The notes below the pieces were generated by a model that saw only the letters and a program-made list of their open reading frames with translations, did not search any database and was not told where the DNA came from. The position numbers were made by a program, and so were the translations under genes. A stretch of DNA of 64,000 nt from the NCBI GenBank assembly GCA_963969365.1, contig OZ017760.1, positions 1,798,001 through 1,862,000 on the forward strand, read 5' to 3'. This DNA is from Asterochloris sp. CNOR1 (Eukaryota; Chlorophyta; Trebouxiophyceae; Trebouxiales; Trebouxiaceae). Shown piece after piece: positions 47,301 through 59,200 of the stretch. Numbering within the stretch: the first letter of the stretch is position 1; each line of letters starts with the position of its first letter.

Positions 47301-50300
47301 AGATGTGGTGTGTCAGGTACATGGAGCAGCCAGCCAGCCTTTGCTGAGCTTTCATTGACAGGGCTCAGGCTCCTTCCACAAATCAGGCCACCCATGCATG
47401 TAGTACAGATCTGCTGAGACTTCTCGCAGGCAAGCTCATGCTCAACATGGGTGGCTCTGGCGACCGCCTGAAAGAAGTGGTGCCTGTGTTGACTGCCCCA
47501 TAATGCATACATCATCACTTTCTGTGGTGTACAGCCCACCTTGGCTGGCCCAAAGGAGGTCGCTGTTGTTGTTGGCATTGGCATTGATAACAGTGCCATC
47601 TGCAAGGACCACCTCAACCTCTGCGATTGTATCGCAGGCCAACCCATAAGCTCTGCTGACGTATCCAAAGCCACCGCCTGAATAGATGTCAGAAAGTGCG
47701 CTGAGCACTGCAGTGGAAGACTTGCCAGCAATGCACACAGCTGCTGCCTGCACAGCCGTGCAGATTGGCTGCCTGAGTGTTGCACATGGGGTGCGCTTGA
47801 TGGCAGCATTCCTCAGACCTCTCCACAATGAGGCACTCGCATCTGCCATGCCGTCGGGCAGGGTGCCTGAGTAGCACTGGACACCAGGCATTGGCACTGC
47901 AAACCTTGGCTTGAAGCTACCATCTTGCATTGTCGGGAAGGATGTAAAAGGAAGAGGCTGGAAAGCAGGCTCACCCAGCAAGTGGCCACCGCTGCCCACA
48001 TAGGGGCAGGTGCCAGCAGGAATGGTCTGGCGGTTGCTGCTGTCCAGGTTCCAGAGCGCCAGGTAGCTGCAGGCATGAGTTTGCTCGGGGACTCATTTTG
48101 CGAGCAGGGCCCCTGATGGATGCTGCACAGGGGCTTTCTGAGCTGAGATGCAGACAAGAGGTATGGCAGCAGGGAGAACCCCTCAATGGGAGGCTGCACC
48201 CGGATTCTGTGAACTCAACAGCGGCTGAAAGGCAGATAATTTGCAGACAAGAAGCATGCAGCAGCATGCACAGCCCCAAAGAAAGGCAGTGCATCCCTTC
48301 TGGCCTCAAAGTAAAACGCACAGGGGTCCCAGCCGGTTGCCAGACTGCACTTTGACGGTAGTCTGGGCAGAGCTGGCGTAGGCCACGCTGTTCATGTTTG
48401 ACAGGTCCTGCAGGATAGAGCGTCTTGCTTGCTGAGGTGCTGAAGAAGCAGTGAGAGACTGCAGGCCTCCCAGCTGGGAGGCATAGCTTGGGCAGTCAGT
48501 TGAGGCAGGGCACACGCGTGTGTTGTGCTTGTAGTTTCATGCTGGCAGTGCATGGCTAAACAGCGGGACTGCACATGATGATGAGTAGGCCAGCAGACCA
48601 AGCAGCAGAGCTAACATTCGCCAATGGCAGTCGAGAGCAGGTCTGCTTGGACCTACCACCAGGATAGCATTGTCTTGAACCCCATACCCCTCATAGGAGT
48701 GGCCTCCAGATCTAGGCACAGCCTTGACCTGCATGCGCACTCGGCAGGGGTCACATAGTTGTGTTACAATCAGATGCAACAGCAGGTGACGGTGCCAGGC
48801 AGCTGCCATGTACGTTGCTGCAGGTGATGCAGGGCATGCTAGTCATCGATCAGCAGTGACCTGCCATTGGGGCGCAGGTCTGTCTCAGCCGCGGTAGGTG
48901 AGGGGACTTGCCAACGACAAAGCTGAAGTGTGCCTATTTTGACTTGCAGGATGAAGCTCACATTGTAGAGCCGTGCGCACTGCACAATGCCCTGGACCTG
49001 CACTGTGGACGCTGCGTAGGCAATTGCCAGAGGGGTGTGCAGCACTCGAAGATTCCAGACCTGCGCAGGAATATCAGCACTGTGTCAGCTCTCCCATTCT
49101 TCAGGCCAGTACAGTGTTTGGCAGTGCATGCAGAAGCGGCTGCTCTCAGGTGGACACATGCAGCATTGCAGGTGGCTTTTCAAAAGCCATCCTGGCTGCC
49201 AGGCTATGTTGCCGGCTGCCCACCAGGGTTGCAACTGCACAATAATGCATGCTGACACATGAGCACATGTCAGAAAGTGTCTGAGCAGACGTTGTCCAGG
49301 TTGTGGAATGCAGGTGGCCTACTGCTGCAGCACACCTTTGCCTGCTTGCCGAGACGGCAGTTGCTTCTGCCATGCATCCCCGCCTGACTGATTGAAACTG
49401 CTGCATTTGCGGTCAGCCCATTAGGTTGCAACCTACTTGCCTGTATGCCAGAGTTGTACGCGCTTGGGTTGCTGGTATTTGTCACGATGGTGGCGCCTGT
49501 GGCAGACAGGCAGGATAAGATGGAACCAGGAGGCCCTGGGGCAGCAGTGGTCACCACTGCTGGTGTGTTGGGTGGGGAGGGCGTTGGTGGGTTTGGGGAT
49601 GGTGGGGGTGATGGGGTTGCAGGGGCTGCTGTGGACACCTGTGAGCCCGGAACACACTGCCAGTACCTGCACAATCGCGCACAAGCAGAGCCCTAAGAGC
49701 TCTGTAGATTTGCAGAGGAGCCTTCAGCATCCCGTGCAGCAGTGCTGCAGCAGTGCTGAGGGGCGGGCACCCATGTTGCAAGTCATTTTCTAGTCTTCTT
49801 GATGTGCAAACCACTAGAGAGGGACAGCAGGGTGGCCCATCAGGCAATAGCTGGGGAAGTCGGAGATTCTGGCAAGTCGCACCCGGAATGCAGCACCCCA
49901 CACACTCTGGTACAGTCTGCTGTGTGCATCCTGATCAGGCAGTCTGACAGGCAGATGCACAGTCTCAGATCAAAGCCCCGTTACTCTCACCAGGGACGGC
50001 TGGTCCCTGAGCAGACCTGCCCGCCAGGGCACACCGCCGAGGTCCAAGCATTGTCCCCGCAGGGCCCATCTGAGCCGCAGCCGCTGCAGACATAAGCAAG
50101 AAACAGGCCGTCAGCCAGGGTTGTAGCCTATGGAATGGCCCTGCTGGTGCGCGGGCAGGAGCAAGGCGGTTGTTGTGCTGTGACCTCTGCATGAGTCTCT
50201 GGGGGGGTAGCACCATCACAGAGCCTCCCTCCCCATTATCACGATATCACAGTGTAAGAACCTCCTTACCTGCTCCCACCGCACTGGCTGTAGGCAGCCA

Positions 50301-51887
50301 GGGTCCGTGCGGAGGCGATAGGGCTGGGGGTTGTGGGCAGCGCCACAGTGGGCTGGGGCCCAGCTGTTGCGGTCCTGGGCGCCAGGGTCGTGGTTACAGG
50401 CGCAGCTGTGGTTGTGGGCGATGGTGCTGCAGTGCTGGGCACAGGCTGGGCTGTGGTCGATGCTGGGCTTGGGGTGGCTGGCGCTGCAGTGCTGGTTGCT
50501 GGCCTGGCAGTTGTTGGGACTGGGCTTGGGGTCATGCTTGTGGTGGTTGGAGCTGCAGTCTGGGCTGGAGTGGCGGTAGGGCTAGACGGGGTCGCGGGGG
50601 TAGGATTTCCTGTGCACTGCCAGTAGCTGCAGCAGCAGGGGACGAGTGGGTCAGCAGCGCATGTCTGTGTGGCCACCATAGGAGCATGGGAGAGCAAGTC
50701 CAGCATGGAACGCTTTCAGCACAGACCATGGCATGCCTGTGACAGGAGTAGCACAGGCCTCTGATTGTATACTCATCAGGCTTTTCAAGCATGTCGGCCA
50801 ACTGCATTGCTCTTTGAGGTGAGTGTATCTGGGTAGGCAGGCTTCTGGGCTTGTCAGCCCTGCAGGCCAATTCAGGCACTGCCGGCTCACTAGGCGTTGC
50901 TACGGGCGCAGGTTTGGCCGGCGGGGCAGGCCGCATTGGTCCAGGCATTGTCGGCGCAGGGGACGAAGGAGCCGCAGTTGCTGGCTCCCCCGCACTGGGT
51001 GTAGGCTGGCTGCACCTGTGCCCCGCTGACAGTTGCTGGCGTGGCAGCAACTGTGGCTGAAGGTGAGGGTGTGCCAGTTGCCGTGGCTGGAGGCGTAGGG
51101 GGGCTTGTGGCAGGCACAGCTGTATTGGTGGGCACAAGCGCAGCTGTTGTCACCACAGGCGCTGCTTTGCTGGTGGCTGGTGCGGCTGTGGTGGTGGCAA
51201 GTGCTGGGGTTGCTGGTGGCGGTGAAACGGGAGGGGGGCTTGCGGGTGCGGTGCCTGGCAGACAGCACATTGTTCGTGAGGCAGATGCAAGTGTACTTTT
51301 GCAGAGGTGAGCTTTCTCCATCTGGCTGGGCGTGACAGTTGGAGCCTTTCTGGCGAGCTGGCCTCTTATGCTCATGTTCATGCAGTTTTCCATCATTGTC
51401 GGCTGCAAGGGTCACCTTGGACACACTGCCAATAATAGGCGCTGCTCCGAAGGCAGTAGTACCTGCAGAGCGTTGCAGGTTCCAGTGCAGGTAGCTTGAA
51501 GATTCTGCTGCATGAGGTGTGCACGCCAACATGGCTGCTGCACAGGTCAGACCCTCTCACCCTGATGGGCAAGTCGATGATGCCACATCCCCAGCAGGCG
51601 CGCCAGTGGACGACCCGCCACACTGCTGCCAGGGCCCCACAGCAGCAGCCTCAACCTGCAGTGGCAGTTTGGACGCAGCCTAGGGTTGTAGGGTGGCACT
51701 GGGGGCATTAGGCCTCTAAGACGCTGCAGAACAGCTTAACACAAAGAGATACATGTGCCCAGTGGTTGGCTGTCAGCACATCTCAGCTTGCAATGCTTGG
51801 TGGATGCTTCTGGTGGGCTGCACCTACCTGGACGACTGCCAGGCATGCCCCCAGCAGCAAGACACCTCTCAACGCTTCAGGCCACAT
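44383..51887 (-). CDS. Secreted three-CBM1 protein fused to an AA7/berberine-bridge-type FAD oxidase
   Basis: Nineteen exons join in phase: 51887-51828, 51655-51561, 51462-51416, 51254-50891, 50626-50270, 50083-49991, 49666-49441, 49060-48962, 48728-48657, 48407-48322, 48066-47975, 47677-47540, 47123-47023, 46882-46842, 46677-46412, 45864-45722, 45405-45337, 45132-44963 and 44467-44383; 867 residues. Residues 1-20 are a signal peptide. Three CBM1-like modules follow: 29-66 (WQQCGG...CPSGYYC...YYWQC), 152-194 and 301-345 (YTQCGG / YSQCGG ... YYWQC / WYWQC), separated by Thr/Pro/Ala mucin-like linkers. From about 386 is a PCMH flavin domain with both covalent FAD anchors: His457 in SGGHSYEGYG and Cys520 in AGTCPYVGSGGH. 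GGGGGSFGIIT and the C-terminal BBE motif (NYIDADQPSW, KYDPTNFFSNPQSI) complete it. Such bicovalent enzymes oxidise oligosaccharides or alkaloids with H2O2 release. The intron after exon 7 has a GC donor (CAG|GCAAGT). Substrate is inferred. Confidence 0.9.
44803..44910. repeat. Short tandem repeats in the last intron of the oxidase gene
   Basis: Two adjacent arrays: TCTGCACATCTTCACCA repeated twice (about 44803-44841) and a roughly 20-bp unit containing CAGCACACCACCATCCTG repeated about twice (about 44867-44910). Confidence 0.7.
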
Positions 51888-53216
51888 GCCTGTGAAACGA
51901 AGTCGGCGTGGGCCTGAACTCAGCTGCCGGCTGAGCTGCGATCTCTGATCCCCAAAAACAGGTCATGACCTACGGCCTATCTCACCTAACACCCAGGTTA
52001 TTTCCGTCCAGACCAGATGAACGCTGGGGCTCGGGAAGTACCTTTCAGTTGCGCTCCTTTCGCTCCACGTCAAATACATGCCTGGACAGCCATCATGGGC
52101 GTATGATGCAGACAACTTGTCAGCAGTGAGGTATGCAGAGTTTCCAGTTAGCCTGTGCTCTCCCAGCAGGGGCTGCACATTGTCAAGCATAAAACCACGT
52201 GAAAGCCATCAGAGCGTCATTGCTAAGCAGCAGACCTCCCAGACTAAAAGGCCCACAGGAGCATGAACTGCCTTGTGAGGCTTAGGATGCGCAACCCAGG
52301 GTGGCAGTGCCGGCGGCACAGCCAGTTGGGTTGCCGTCTCAGGAAGTGTACAGGGGAGATGTGGGAGCACACAAGTGCACCTTTTGTCACTGACGGTCCA
52401 CCAATGAGCTCCACTGCCGCTCAACCAGGACCCCTTCAGGAGAGGAACTTGTTTCCTGGCTGCTCAACAATCTGGCACAGCCTCAGCTGGGCAGCAGGTC
52501 ACCTGGCAATCAGCTCTGTTGGCAACTCCAGCTGTCCATGCTCAAGGCGGACAGCCGGTACTTCCAGCTTAGGGTGAACAGCACAAGCAAGGCTGCATCC
52601 TAAAGGAGACATATGTGTCCTTCTCGGCCTTTTAGGAAGGCATTGCAGTGGGGGCCAACGGTTGGGCAAGAGCCTTGAGCAAAGAGGACTGCCACAGCCC
52701 TCACAGCCTTGCCAAGCAGTGAAGTGCCTGGACACACGCAGCTGGATCATCAAATGCACAGGACCAGCAAACTAAATCGGGTCAATTGGCTCACAGAGTG
52801 GCATCGGCATTCAGAGCAATGTAGCATTTCAGGAAAGGTTTGAAGTGCAATTGTCCAAGATCAGCCTGGCATGACTGTCAGGGCCCATGACTACCCAATT
52901 GCAGGAGCTTTGCATCAAGCAAAGGTCAGGCCAGAGGCAAACTGCCTGACCCTGCATGTCAAAGTTTGGCATCATCCCCTCCACTAACATGTCGGCAGTG
53001 TGCTTTGTGCAGTAAAAGCCAGAGAGGCATGTTGAGCTTGGTCAGTTTGATCACCAGCTCTCTGAACAGTCTGACTGGTATGCCTTTCATGGCTGTGAAG
53101 CAGTCATCCTATGGGCTATGTTGTGCTGAGGGCCACTGCAGATACAGGACTCAGGCCGAACTACTGGTCAGCACCAGCTCTGATGCACTTCTGCTGGGGG
53201 GCCCTCACATTTGTCT
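51888..53216. other. Spacer between GH3 and oxidase genes
   Basis: About 1.3 kb with no supported gene. It must contain the 3' end of the GH3 gene and the promoter of the oxidase gene. Confidence 0.5.
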
Positions 53217-56200
53217 TCAGAGACTCACAGCCTGCCTGCTGGTTCCGATGCTGACTGAGTAGCTGCCCGGCGTGAATACGAGCTGTGAATCTGCATCTGG
53301 GGATCAGGAAAGCAAAATTGTGAAGCCCACATAACAAGAAGACCACACTATCACAAGCACACAACGGTCTCCAGCACCAAGGCAGCAATTGAAGGCCTAC
53401 ACTTGAGATGCAGGCCCCACCTGCGTAGGCATATGAGAAGTCTGCAGCGTCCAGCTGGAAGATTAGGTCCTGGGAGCCACCAGCTGGCAGGCTGACACGC
53501 TGGAACCCCCTCAAGCTCTTGCTGGGCAGGTCTGAGCCTGCTGCCAGCGTAAGGCCGTGCTGAGCCCGGATCTGCTGCCACAGCTCTGCGCTGGGCTCCA
53601 CAAACACCAGCACAATGTCATCTGCATCCCAGCTGCCTGCACATGACCGTGACAGTTTGATTGGCCGGTCAGGGATAGTGGTACAACATTGCTGCTTCCT
53701 AACATGCAGGAGCCATTCAGTATCACTGATTTCAGCATTCTCATCCCTCTGCTCCTCCCAGCAGTCTCTGCGTTTCTATCATGTTTGATCTCTCACAGCA
53801 AGTCCGGCTGCCTGCCACCCCCATGCGCAAGACAAATCTGCTTGCCAGCCAACCCCCAAGGCTGCTCACACAGGGCATGCCAGCCTCACAAACTTGACGT
53901 CAGGCAGTCCTGCCCCCTCACCTGTGTTTTTGACCCGCAATTGCACTGCCAGCGTGTGTGGATCCACGCTATTGCGTGTCCGTGTCACTCGCAGCTTCTG
54001 ATAGTCAAATGAGGAGTAAGAGAGGCCATGACCAAAGGGGTAAAGGACAGGTACCTGCAGGCAGCAGAGTCTGGCAACATCTGAGCTGCACTGCAGCCAC
54101 TTGCAAAGTAAGATGTGCGCTTCCAAAGGGACATATGGAGGCAGCAGCCCTCTCAGCAGCAGCGTTGAGGTCACCTGTAAGGTGAGAGAGCCTGAGGCTA
54201 AGGCCATACAAGTGAGCCACCTGAAGGCCGCAGTCAGGATACTGCAAGTGCAAGCACGCCAGGAGGGGTGCAGGTGGCAGGGTCAGGCTGAAGGCACACC
54301 TCCAGTCCATCACAGACAGCGCCGGCGGGACGCAGAGATCAGCCCCCGTGCATTTACGGGGTGGCACTCGCCAGCGAGACCTCCTGATGTCAAGGGAGCA
54401 GCAATCGCCATGACGCAGACTTAGGAGTTGTGCCTCCAAGTCAGCACAACTGGCTGCTGACACACAAACAATTGCCTTGGCTAGAGTATAAGCGGCAGGC
54501 CACACAGGCCCAGCAAGCAGGACGCTGGGATTTAGACCGTGGGGGAAGCATCACCTCCAGCAGCTGCAGCCCACTTGACCTACCTATTGACATTGCGCTG
54601 CATGCTGACATTCCTGAAATGAAGCTGCTCTGCGCAGCTCCAAGATGAGCACCAGGACTGACCTGTAGAAAGCGGTAGGTGCGTCCAGGCCATGCCCTCA
54701 TGTCCATGCTGGACATCAGGCTCTGCTGAGTGAAGTTGTTGTGATAGAAGGTCACCGGCAGCCTGCCGGATGGGGACACGTCGCCAAACAGCACCTCAGC
54801 GATGGCTGCAGCGCCCTGTAGGCAAGGGTGTGACAAGGGATGACAGACTGCTGCACAACGCAGGTGCGGACACAAGCCAAGGCAGAGCACCCTGGCAAAG
54901 GCTGCAGCTTCCCTGCAGGCAAGGGTACATTCATGGACGCGCCTTGGCTAATGATGCAGCCCTGCAGGAAGCATGGGCAGACGGATGACCTGCTCATGGC
55001 AGCTGCTTGCTGCAAAACAAGCACAGCTGTCAGGTTGCTGCATGATGCAGGTGGAGATGACCGGACAGAGGCAACCCAACTCGGCAATGGCTGCAGTACC
55101 CTGTAGGCAAGGGCGTGTTAGTCTTTTGCCATGCGCACGGCTTGGGTGGTGAGTCAGCCCTGTTGGCTGCCAAATCCAACGCTTGGCTGAGCATTGCAAG
55201 CAGCCACCCTGGCTACAGCAGCTGTCTGCTGCAGATGAGACACCGCTGTGCACTGCAAGCGCTGCTCTCCAGGCATTGCAACACCAAGCAACTGGATGCA
55301 ATGCTGCATGGTGCTCAGCTGCTCTCTCTGCAGACATGGGGACATCATCAAGGATAACAGGGCCATGAGCATGCAGCGCTATGGTAGAGGCCCCTACAGA
55401 CAGAGCAAGTCAGAAGCATTGGCGTGCTGGCAATGGACAGCAGCCCTCATTGACGGGACCATATCGGGCCTGTGGTGTCCCATGCAGGCAGTTGTCTTAA
55501 TATAATGACCACCAAACCCTTTCGCAGCTTGTCAAGAAGCTCACATGGCGCTGCTGCAGACAGAGAAGCACAACAACTCCAACCTTGCAGTCCGCTGCAC
55601 CGACAGGGAAGATGGATGCCTGTCCTTCTGTTTATTCTGGCAAGCATGTGTCTTAGCAGAGCACTGACAGAGGCTGCGCTCCCGTGATCAGCAACCAGTG
55701 ACCAGCACAAGAAGTGGTATGCACCTTCCCATGAAGCCAGTCACTTGCTTGCCATGTGGGGACCAAGCTGTCAAGATTCTGACTGGTGTCAGGCTGCCCT
55801 GATGCTAGTCCAGTGACCACAGAAAGACATGCTTACCTGCCCTGGGAACCAGCTTGTCAAAATGGCGTCGATACGATCGCTGCCGTCCAGCCATGCCACA
55901 TCTAGAGGCCCTCCATGGATCAGCACCACCACCAGGGGGGTACTGGTCTGCCCTGCGGCAGCCTACAACCAAGACAGAGTCAGAAAGAGAAGATTTGAAA
56001 AGCAGAATACACTGCAAGGAAGATCTGACAAGCTGAGACAGCAGTACAGCCCTGCTGGTCCGTGCAAGGTGGGCAGTCACAGGTGACCATGTGCGGCGAC
56101 GCCTGCAGGGCAGGTGCTTGGCAGGCCGCCCTGTGGCCCGCAGGGAGCACGGCCTGTGAGGACTGAAGGAGACGCTCTATGTGTGGGCATTGCCGGCTGC

Positions 56201-59200
56201 ATATCTCATGCATGTGCTGCTGAGGCAGGCTGTGGCCTGCATGCACACCGTGACGCCGCCCAGTCCTGCAGCTGCAGAAGGTGCAGAAGGGCCTGCCCAG
56301 GCCCCTGCTGCAACCAACACCTTGATCTGCCATGCCAGCATGAAATCCTATGCGACCTTGATCACCTTGATGAGCTCCTCTTGATTGGGTTCCAGGCGCA
56401 GGTCTCGCCTGTCAAACTCCTCGTTCTGCACACACCAGACTGGAGGCCACTCAGGAGCAGTGAATACAGTAATTGCAGGACCACAAAGTGAGGCAGAGCT
56501 TGTGTGGCTTCACGGCATGCCCCAGCCAGCAGAAGCACAGGGCTGTGAGCTCACCTCAGTGGCTGCGCTCCACATGGTGTACCGCTGTTCTGGGCCATCT
56601 GCCATGTGCCCCTGGATCATACTGGTACCCACAAAAAAGATGCAGAGGTCCGCTGACGTGCAGGCAGCTGCAGGAGGCTGAAGGAGAAAGTCAAAGCAAG
56701 TGGGGTTGAGGACCGCTGCGTGCAGATAGCTGAGGGGTCACGAACAAGTGCTTGAAATGCAGGGCACATGCAGGCGGCTGGGGAATGAGGTGCAGTTGTC
56801 AGCTATGCAGGGCACCTGCAGGCAGCTCTGGAAGTGAACAACAAGCGCTTGTAATGCAGGGCATGTGCACCAGGCAGCCTGGGAGTGGCGATAGTGAGTT
56901 TGAGATGCAGGGCAAGTGCATGCAGGTTGAGCGCTGCAAGGTCTGGAAGGCATGCAGGCAGCTGCAGGAAGCCCCAGGCCTTGAGCAGCCTGTGCAGGCT
57001 GGCCGTACATAGGGAGCAGCAGGATTCCAAAGCCTGCTGAGGACTGCAGTGCTGAAGGCAGACCTATGGCTGCATCTGCTCCAGAGTCCTTGCCAGAGAT
57101 GGTGGTGGCGGGCAGCAGCTGCACCTCGCTGGTGCCTCCTAGTCTGGCCTGCAGGTATGCACAGCTGCATGGAAGAAAAGCACCCGGAATGGGAAGCGCC
57201 GTGCTGTGAGCGCCAAAGAAGCAGCCAGCGCAACAAGATTACAGGTCTAATCAGCATGCATGTCCAACCTTGACGGCCTCAAAAGGCGTAATTACATGCC
57301 CAGCAGGGTTGCCATAGTAGTTGCCAAACAACATCTCCGAGCTGTTGGCATGTGGCCCCAGCACGATGACTCGCTTGAGTGCGCTGGCATCCAGTGGCAG
57401 GCGTGATTTGGTGCTGCCAGAGCCCAACCTCCTATTTTTCAGGAGCACAATGCCTGCAGCACAAAGAGGGCCAGCCTGGTGCGAGGCTGACAATGTCAGG
57501 GTCATGCTGGGCATGCACTTGTCAGCAGATGCATGAAAGCCTTTGATCTGAGTGCAAGGGTGCAGGATGCCAGGGGTCACGGAAGTCTTCACCGCCAGCC
57601 TCCCCATGTATTATGTGTGGGAATCAGGGTGCATGAGGCAAGGATCTTTGTCATGAGGTGTGCTCGCTTGGGCAGACTGCCTGCAGGACGACATTCTTGT
57701 ACATGGACCACGCAGGCACCTTCTGGTCAGCTCACTTTTGCGGGCTGCCTCCAGGACGACCTTCATGTGCGGCTCTGAACCCACCACGTCCTGCAGGCAG
57801 GACATGTGTCTCTTGGAGTTGAGTTGTTTTAAAAAAGACTGACCTGCAATAGTGCCTGGCAGCTTCACACCTGCAAACAGTACCAGGGACATGTCTGCCC
57901 AGCGGAGCCGTGCTTTGGGCCAGCCTGCAGCGCTTGCATAACAATGATACATACAGTCAATCAGTCCATGTCCAGTGCAGCCTATGCAGAAGCACTCACC
58001 AGCTTTGGCCCAAGGAAGTTGCTTTCGAGATTCAATGTCGCCCAGCCTGAAGCGCTGTCTGATGGGCAGCAGGCAGCTTGCAGCAGGCAGCTTGCAGCAG
58101 GCAGCCGAAGAGCTGAACCTTTTAAGCCTGGAGCTACCAGGCTCACCATGGAGATGTTAGCCCAGGGCAGCCGCTCTGGCGGGTCAAAGTCGCCCAGCCT
58201 GATACGCTGCACCAGCACACGGCGCAGTGCTGCATCTATCCTCTCTTGCGTGACGATGGACTGGTTGAGGGCATCATTGAGGAAGGAGAAGTCTGCCTGG
58301 ATGCAAGAGAAATGCTGACAATATAGTTGAGGAATGAGAAGTGCTGCCTCGACACAGCGGCTGGCCCTCGGCAACAGCACGGAAAGGGAGGAGATCATGT
58401 ACACAATCAGCAGATGCCAAGAGGCTTGATCATACAGTGGCACAGCTGTTCATAGTGGCTGCCCACCGGCACAGCCCAGGTCCACGCCAGCGTTCAGCGC
58501 AGCTGCTGCAGCCTCTGCAAAAGACCTGCAGGCGCCAGAAGTGCCAGTGATACATGAGGGGCTGCTGAGCTGAGTCCCCCATCCAGTGTCTAGCAGCAGC
58601 AGGCTTATGAGCTGCATGCACCAGGCATGCCAAGTAAGACAGTGATGGCAGAGACAGCAGGAGCATTGGCAAATGCACCTCACTAAAGGCTTGATCACAT
58701 CAGGTGCTGATGCAGGACACCCTCATAAGCTGAGGGTGTCCTTTGTTTCAATGCACGGGTGAAGGTAGGGCTCTCCTCCAAGCTGGTGCGGCAGCCACGA
58801 CACTACAGAACACAATGCTTGTCACTGCAGCGGCAGGTGTGCAAATGAGGAACGGTCTGTCATTTGGGGCAGGCTCACTGAGCCCAGGGTGCTGTAGCAC
58901 ACAAACCCACGTGCCAACACATAAGCCCCACCAGCAGCTGCTTGCTTGAATCCGCCCATTCAGCCTGGCACTTCTACCCTCAAGACACCTGAGGCCGATG
59001 CTCACTTGCTGTAGTGCTGCTCGCTGAAGGTGAGCTCAATGGCAGCCAGGTCAGACACCACAAAGCCCTCGTAGCCCCATTGGTCCCGCAGCTGGCTCGT
59101 CAGCAGGGCCTTGCTGGCGCAGGCCGGGATCCCGTTAACTTTGTTGTAGGAACACATCACGCTAGCTGCGCGGCCGGCCACGGCACACTGCTGAAAGGCT

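Noticed and set aside
49441-51887. Fungal contamination or horizontal fragment as an explanation for the CBM1 modules
   Set aside because: The modules splice in phase into an oxidase exon series with the same intron style, GC donor and base composition as neighbouring algal genes. Transfer in the distant past remains possible.
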